A stretch of DNA of 9,588 nucleotides from UM-FILTER-36-13 sp964394835. Its GTDB lineage: Bacteria; Patescibacteriota; Patescibacteriia; UBA1558; GWA2-36-10. The stretch covers positions 1 to 9,588 of the forward strand of contig CAYMZA010000020.1 in NCBI GenBank assembly GCA_964394835.1. The letters are read 5' to 3'. The position numbers and the translations under genes were made by a program. Under the pieces are notes generated by a model, which was given only the letters and a program-made list of their open reading frames with translations, was not told the DNA's origin and made no database searches. This document shows, piece after piece, positions 4,582 to 9,588 of the stretch; within the stretch, counting starts at the first letter, position 1; each line of letters begins with the position of its first letter.

Positions 4582-7455
4582 ATGATAGATTTTAAAGAAA
4601 AAGAAAAAGAAATAATAGATTTTTGGGAAAAAGAAGATATATTTCATAAGTCTGTAGATAAACCTTCTTCTAAGGGTAATTATTTGTTTTATGATGGTCC
4701 TCCATTTGCTTCAGGTGCTCCTCATTATGGACATTTAGTAGGTGGTATTATGAAAGATGTTGTGCCTAGATTTTGGACAATGAAAGGATATCGTGTAGAA
4801 AGAAAATGGGGTTGGGATTGTCATGGCTTACCAATTGAAAATATTGTAGAAAAAGAATTAGGATCTAAACAAAAGAAAGATATAGAAAAACTAGGTGTAG
4901 ATAAATTTAATGATTTATGTAGATTTAAAGTTTTAACTTATGTAGATGAATGGGAAAAGATCGTTAAAGCTTTAGGTAGATGGGCCGATATGAAGAATTC
5001 TTACAGAACTATGGATTTAGAATTTATGGAATCTGTTTGGTATGTATTTAAAGAATTACATGATAAAGGATTAATATATGAAGACTATAGATCAATGCAT
5101 GTTTGTCCTCGTTGTGAAACTACATTGTCTCAATCAGAAGTAGCTGAAGGGTACAAAGATATAAAAGATCTATCAGTTACAGCTAAGTTTGAATTAAAAG
5201 ATGAAGAAAATACTTTTATACTTTCTTGGACTACTACTCCTTGGACATTAATAGGTAATGTAGCTTTAGCTGTGGGTGAAGATATAGACTATATTAAATT
5301 AGAAAAAGATAATATTAAATATATTATTGCTAAAGAATTAGTAGAAAACTATAAAGAGTTAGAAGAATATAGTGTAATAGAAGCATTTAAAGGTAAAGAT
5401 TTAATAGGCAAAGAATATAAACCATTATTTAATTACTTCTATGAACAAGGTAATGGTTGGAAGATAGTTTCTGCAGATTTTGTTACTACAGAAGATGGTA
5501 CAGGTGTCGTACATATAGCTCCTGCCTTTGGTGAAGATGATATGAACTTAGGTAAAGAAAAAGATTTACCTTTTGTTCAGCACGTAGGAATGGATGGATA
5601 TATAATTAATAAAGTAAAAGATTTTAAAGGACTACATGTTAAGCCCAAGGATGATGTTCAATCTACAGATGTAGCTATAATAAAATATTTAGCAAAAGAA
5701 AATTTACTTTTTGCTAAAAAAAAGTATGAACATAGTTATCCTCATTGTTGGAGATGTGATACACCATTAATTAATTATGCTACTTCTTCATATTTTGTTG
5801 CTGTTACTAAAATTAAAGATAGAGCTATAGAATTAGCTAAAGATATTAATTGGACACCTAATCATATTAAAGAGGGAAGGTTTGGAAAATGGTTAGAAGG
5901 AGCAAGAGATTGGTCTATATCTCGTCAAAGGTTCTGGGCTTCAGTTATACCAATATGGAAGTGTGGTAAATGTGATAATGAAAAAGTATTTGGATCTGTT
6001 TCTGATTTAGAAGAAGTGAGTAATGAAAAGATTACAGATATTCATAAGCATGTAGTTGATAAGATTACATTTGATTGTAAATGTGGCGGTACTATGACTC
6101 GTATACCAGATGTTTTAGATACTTGGTTTGATTCAGGTTCTATGCCCTATGCTCAACAACATTATCCTTTTGAAAATAAAGAAAAGTTTGAAAAGAGTTT
6201 TCCCGCAGAATTTATAGCAGAAGGAATAGACCAAACAAGAGCTTGGTTCTATTATTTACATATTATATCTACAGGAATTAAAGATAGCTTAGCATTTAAG
6301 AATGTAGCAGTTAATGGAATGGTATTAGCTGAAGATGGAAAGAAAATGTCTAAGTCTTTAAAGAACTTCCCTGATCCTATGGATATGGTTAATAAGTATG
6401 GAGCAGATGCTTTACGTATGTATTTATTAACTTCACCAGTAGTATATGGAGAGAACTTTTCATTTATAGAAAAAGATATGCAAAGTACATATCGTAGATT
6501 TACAGGTATATTACAAAATGTATTTAATTTCTATGAAATGTTTAAGGGTAAAGAAAAACAAAGCGGAGAAGAATTATCTAAACTAGATAATGATTTAGAT
6601 AAATGGATTGTAAGTAAGTTTAATATCTTAGTACAAGATGTTAATACACATATGGAAGAATATAATATACTTAAAGCTTCTAGACCAATAATAGAATTTA
6701 TTGATATATTATCAACTTGGTATATTAGAAGAAGTAGAGATAGATTTAAAGAAATTGATGAACAAGCAATACAAACTTTAGCATATATATTAAAACAATT
6801 ATCTAAATTGATTGCTCCTTTTACACCTATGACTGCAGATATTATATACAAGTCATTTGAAAGTAAAGAAGAATCTGTTCATTTAGAAAAAGCTTTAGAA
6901 ACAAAAAAAGAATTAATAGATAATACTGTTTTAGAAAACATGTATACAGTAAGGCAAGTAGCAGAAGTAGTTCACTCTTTAAGGGCTAAAGAAAGTTTAA
7001 GAGTAAGACAACCTTTGGCAGTACTAGAAGTAGATAATAAATCAAAATTAGATGAAAGCTATTTAGAATTATTATCTAGTGAATTAAATGTAGAAGAAGT
7101 TAAATTAGTAGATAAGTTATCAGAAGGAGATACTTGGAAATTAACAGAAGTTAATAATTTTAATGTAACTTTAGATATACAATTAACAGAAGAATTAAAA
7201 GATAAGGGTAATATTAGAGAACTTATTAGATTTATAAATAGTTTACGTAAACAAGTTGGATTAAAACCTTCAGATAATCCTGTAGAAACATATCAAACTG
7301 AATCTAAGTATTTAAAAGATTTAATTGAGAATAATAAAGAAGAATTAATTAAAGGTACTTCAGCTAAAGATTTAGAAGAAGTTAAAGATAGCCCAGAAGT
7401 AAATAAAGAATGTAAGGTAAATAAAGAAGAAATAATTTTAGGATTAAGAATATAA
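4582..7455 (+). CDS. ileS: Isoleucyl-tRNA synthetase, type 2 (eukaryote/archaea-like)
   Basis: Class Ia synthetase charging tRNA-Ile with isoleucine in the cytoplasm, 957 aa. The Rossmann catalytic core has the HIGH-type motif PHYGH (47-51) and KMSKS (588-592) in DGKKMSKSLKNF. The inserted CP1 editing domain shows TTTPWTL (217-223) and GTGVVHIAPAFGEDD. Two zinc sites are visible: Cys175/Cys178 (CPRC) with Cys389/Cys392 (HCWRC), and Cys461/Cys464 (CGKC) with Cys499/Cys501 (CKC). The anticodon-binding region includes LSTWYIRRSRDRF. The CPRC segment, the paired zinc sites and the lack of a C-terminal Cys-rich finger mark the type 2 class, known for low mupirocin sensitivity. The length is slightly short for type 2. 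The ATG has no Shine-Dalgarno; MIDFKEKEKEIIDFW is a normal synthetase N-terminus. recO follows after 1 nt. Confidence 0.98.
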   Translation: MIDFKEKEKEIIDFWEKEDIFHKSVDKPSSKGNYLFYDGPPFASGAPHYGHLVGGIMKDVVPRFWTMKGYRVERKWGWDCHGLPIENIVEKELGSKQKKDIEKLGVDKFNDLCRFKVLTYVDEWEKIVKALGRWADMKNSYRTMDLEFMESVWYVFKELHDKGLIYEDYRSMHVCPRCETTLSQSEVAEGYKDIKDLSVTAKFELKDEENTFILSWTTTPWTLIGNVALAVGEDIDYIKLEKDNIKYIIAKELVENYKELEEYSVIEAFKGKDLIGKEYKPLFNYFYEQGNGWKIVSADFVTTEDGTGVVHIAPAFGEDDMNLGKEKDLPFVQHVGMDGYIINKVKDFKGLHVKPKDDVQSTDVAIIKYLAKENLLFAKKKYEHSYPHCWRCDTPLINYATSSYFVAVTKIKDRAIELAKDINWTPNHIKEGRFGKWLEGARDWSISRQRFWASVIPIWKCGKCDNEKVFGSVSDLEEVSNEKITDIHKHVVDKITFDCKCGGTMTRIPDVLDTWFDSGSMPYAQQHYPFENKEKFEKSFPAEFIAEGIDQTRAWFYYLHIISTGIKDSLAFKNVAVNGMVLAEDGKKMSKSLKNFPDPMDMVNKYGADALRMYLLTSPVVYGENFSFIEKDMQSTYRRFTGILQNVFNFYEMFKGKEKQSGEELSKLDNDLDKWIVSKFNILVQDVNTHMEEYNILKASRPIIEFIDILSTWYIRRSRDRFKEIDEQAIQTLAYILKQLSKLIAPFTPMTADIIYKSFESKEESVHLEKALETKKELIDNTVLENMYTVRQVAEVVHSLRAKESLRVRQPLAVLEVDNKSKLDESYLELLSSELNVEEVKLVDKLSEGDTWKLTEVNNFNVTLDIQLTEELKDKGNIRELIRFINSLRKQVGLKPSDNPVETYQTESKYLKDLIENNKEELIKGTSAKDLEEVKDSPEVNKECKVNKEEIILGLRI

Positions 7456-7456
7456 T

Positions 7457-8185
7457 ATGTCTTTTAAGACAGAAGCATTTGTATTAAGGTATAGGAATTG
7501 GAATAATGCTGATAGACTATATAGTCTGTTTACTCCTCATGAGGGGATAATAGATGTAATATCTAAATCAGCTGCTAAGTCTTCTAGTAAACTAGCAGGT
7601 CATTTATTACCTTTTTCTAAAATTAAAGTAATGATAGGTAGGGGTAAGTTTGATCATTTAGCAGGTGTAGAAACTTTAGAGCACTATAGTAATATCAATA
7701 AAGATATAAAAAATATGTCTTTAGCTTCTTTAATCGCAGAACTATTTCTTAAATCAGATAGTGGTACTAATAAATATGATGAATTTATACTTTTAGAAGA
7801 TATATTACAAATTATTGACAATGAGAATATAAGTAAAGAAAAGAAATTAATATTAGTTAGAATATTTCTTTGGAAGTATTTAAGTATTTCAGGATGGAAA
7901 CCAGAATTAAATAATTGTCTTTTGTGTAATAAAAAAATAAATAATAATTTTAAATATTTGTCTGGTCGTGGTATAGTATGTAGAGAGCATCCTGAAGAAG
8001 CTCTTAATGTATCTGATGAATTAATACATTTTCTAAGGTATATCTTAGAAAGCAACTGGACATTATTTAAAGATTTAAAAATTAATAATAGTTTAAATAA
8101 AGAATGGCTTAAAGTATCTCAATTATTCTATCAAGCTGTTTATAATCAACCATATCAATCATTAAAATTATTTACATATGGCTAA
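7457..8185 (+). CDS. recO: DNA repair protein RecO
   Basis: RecO anneals DNA and, with RecR, helps load RecA on SSB-coated single strands in the RecFOR gap-repair pathway. The 242-aa length is typical. The N-terminal OB-fold region reads FKTEAFVLRYRNWNNADRLY (3-22) followed by TPHEGIIDVISKSA (26-39). A helical middle follows, then the family zinc finger with Cys154/Cys157 (CLLC) and Cys175/His178 (GIVCREH). The usual fourth ligand is often a Cys; here it appears to be His. It starts 1 nt after the ileS stop and its last 8 nt overlap the next start codon (ATGGCTAA), so all three genes are probably one transcript with coupled translation. No Shine-Dalgarno is present. Confidence 0.95.
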   Translation: MSFKTEAFVLRYRNWNNADRLYSLFTPHEGIIDVISKSAAKSSSKLAGHLLPFSKIKVMIGRGKFDHLAGVETLEHYSNINKDIKNMSLASLIAELFLKSDSGTNKYDEFILLEDILQIIDNENISKEKKLILVRIFLWKYLSISGWKPELNNCLLCNKKINNNFKYLSGRGIVCREHPEEALNVSDELIHFLRYILESNWTLFKDLKINNSLNKEWLKVSQLFYQAVYNQPYQSLKLFTYG

Positions 8186-9588
8186 AATAAGAAAAAGGAG
8201 TATAGATTCAATTAAAAGAGCTCCTGTTAGAAAAAACTCTTACGAAGCTCCTATTGTAAGGAGAAAAAAAAGACCTGTTCCTAAGGAATATCAATCTTTG
8301 AAAAAAGCTAAGAAAAAAAGAGGTGGCTGTCTTTGGATTATCTTCTTACTATTCCTAGCAACCTTCGCAGGATTTATATATTGGAATAATCAAGGAGGAG
8401 AAGTAATTGATAAAAGTTTAGAATTAAAAATAGATGGTCTAGATAAAATAGTATCCGGTGATCAAGTTACATACACTATTAAATACAATAATTTAGATAA
8501 GGTAGTATTAGAAAAAATGGAATTAAGCGTACAATGGCCCTCAGGTTTTTACTTTGATGAAGCTAGTATAGAGCCATTTGATGAAAATGCTACTACATGG
8601 ATGTTAGATAATTTACTTCCCAATCAAGAAGGTGAATTAGAAATTAAAGGACAATTAGTAGGCCAGAAGGATGATGAGTTAATTACCGAATTTATATTAG
8701 ACTATCAACCAGAAAACTTTACTTCTGATTTTAGTGAAGAAGTTAGTATAGAAACAAAGATAACAGATAATATATTAGAATTAAGTATAGAGGGTATTGA
8801 AAAAACATTAGTAGATGAAGAAAGAGAATTTAAAGTAAAATATATTAATACTGGCGATGAAGTGTTGACTGAACTATATTTAGATATATTAAATCCGGAT
8901 GACTTTGATATTATTAGCATTGAACCAGAAAAAGAAGAGGATTATTGGATTATAACTTTAGAACCAGGTGAAGAAAAAGAAATTATACTAAAAGGTAGTT
9001 TTTCTGCAGATAGTAAACCTAATCAATCTTTGGTAGTTGAGATAGGTAATATGGTAGATGATAACTTTCGTCGTTTAGCAAGATCAGAAAAAGATATTTT
9101 AGCTATAAATCCAGAATTTGATATTAGTTTAGAAATAAACGGTGAAGTAGGTAATCAAACATTAAATTGGTCAGATATAATTCGTTATCAATTAGAGATT
9201 ACAAATAATAGTGGTACTGATATTACAGATGTACAGATTACAGCTCTTCTAGATGGATTAGCTTTAGATTGGGATAGTTTAGAAACAGTAGGATTATATG
9301 AAGAATCTAAAGTTATATGGACCAAAGAAGAAGATGATTCTTTAGCTATATGGAAAGACGGTGACAAGAAAACTTTAACTTGGCAAATTAAAGTAGTTGA
9401 TGAACCTGTAGCAGATAGAATGATAGACAATATTATTAAAGTGAATATTCAAGGTTTAGAATCTTGGGAGCAAGTAGAAACTTCTGTTCTTTTTACAGTA
9501 GGAGAAGGTATTGTTTTTAATAATGGAATATACTGGGATTTAGGAGGAAGAACAGTAGGTTCTGGATTATTACCTCCTCAAGCAGGAG
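8178..9588 (+). CDS. Membrane-anchored surface protein with tandem beta-sandwich-like repeats, 3' end beyond the window
   Basis: The first 470 residues are visible. A strongly basic cytoplasmic tail (residues 1-48, 20 Lys/Arg) precedes one transmembrane helix (about 51-69, CLWIIFLLFLATFAGFIYW). The rest is exported and acidic. It contains three related units of about 118 residues beginning near 81 (LELKIDGLDKIVSGDQVTYT), 200 (LELSIEGIEKTLVDEEREFK) and 315 (DISLEINGEV). Each continues with a Y/I-N-hydrophilic turn and a beta-rich stretch, as in DUF11/CARDB-type or S-layer-associated Ig-like domains. The visible end, GRTVGSGLLPPQAG, looks like the start of a fourth unit. The likely role is a structural or adhesive cell-surface protein; no enzyme motif is seen. 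The ATG overlaps the recO stop by 8 nt, and an in-frame start further inside would lose the tail and helix, so 8178 is preferred. Confidence 0.85.
   Translation, partial: MAKIRKRSIDSIKRAPVRKNSYEAPIVRRKKRPVPKEYQSLKKAKKKRGGCLWIIFLLFLATFAGFIYWNNQGGEVIDKSLELKIDGLDKIVSGDQVTYTIKYNNLDKVVLEKMELSVQWPSGFYFDEASIEPFDENATTWMLDNLLPNQEGELEIKGQLVGQKDDELITEFILDYQPENFTSDFSEEVSIETKITDNILELSIEGIEKTLVDEEREFKVKYINTGDEVLTELYLDILNPDDFDIISIEPEKEEDYWIITLEPGEEKEIILKGSFSADSKPNQSLVVEIGNMVDDNFRRLARSEKDILAINPEFDISLEINGEVGNQTLNWSDIIRYQLEITNNSGTDITDVQITALLDGLALDWDSLETVGLYEESKVIWTKEEDDSLAIWKDGDKKTLTWQIKVVDEPVADRMIDNIIKVNIQGLESWEQVETSVLFTVGEGIVFNNGIYWDLGGRTVGSGLLPPQAG

Noticed and set aside
6531..6851. Minus-strand frame of 106 codons
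   Set aside because: Antisense to the ileS anticodon-binding region, which is well conserved in the sense frame.
7684..8055. Minus-strand frame of 123 codons
   Set aside because: Antisense to recO, including its zinc finger; no independent signal.
8705..9430. Minus-strand frames (8705-8920 and 9188-9430), Ser-rich
   Set aside because: Antisense to the surface-protein gene, whose frame is open throughout and shows internal repeats.

Overview
The window is A+T-rich DNA (roughly 70% A+T by eye) from a bacterium. Genes are packed tightly: 2-nt and 1-nt gaps, plus one 8-nt overlap. All nine start codons assigned here are ATG and all seven visible stops are TAA. Trp is always TGG, and no in-frame TGA occurs in the genes read, so this is standard code rather than a UGA-recoded lineage. 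A eukaryote/archaea-like (type 2) isoleucyl-tRNA synthetase, short housekeeping proteins and two single-pass surface proteins with strongly basic cytoplasmic tails together suggest a Candidate Phyla Radiation (Patescibacteria) genome. That placement is inference; I cannot resolve a finer lineage.

Left arm (1-3362, minus strand): a co-directional block dprA -> folC -> topA. It encodes a DNA-uptake/RecA-loading protein, a folylpolyglutamate synthase-type Mur ligase, and DNA topoisomerase I, which runs off the left edge. A 120-bp divergent intergenic region (3363-3482) separates it from the plus-strand genes.

Middle (3483-4580, plus strand): three small units. First is a 165-aa single-pass membrane protein, with a -35/-10 promoter in front and a U-tailed terminator behind. 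Second is an 88-aa MerR-type DNA-binding protein whose near-consensus promoter predicts a leaderless mRNA starting at its ATG. Third is a perfect 12-bp hairpin followed by a possible 38-codon Lys-rich ORF. Two inverted repeats (4028-4049 and 4529-4546) overlap the promoters of the MerR-like gene and of ileS, so they are candidate operators.

Right arm (4582-9588, plus strand): an ileS -> recO -> surface-protein block. It encodes isoleucyl-tRNA synthetase with two zinc sites, the RecO recombination mediator with its zinc finger, and a membrane-anchored protein with a basic tail and at least three tandem beta-sandwich-like repeats of about 118 residues, cut by the right edge. RecO and DprA are both mediators that hand single-stranded DNA to RecA, one on each arm.

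Most of the window is ordinary housekeeping sequence. The parts worth a second look are the small regulatory zone at 4020-4580, the complete lack of Shine-Dalgarno sequences, and the two lineage-type surface proteins. I found no CRISPR array, tRNA, rRNA, insertion sequence or prophage.
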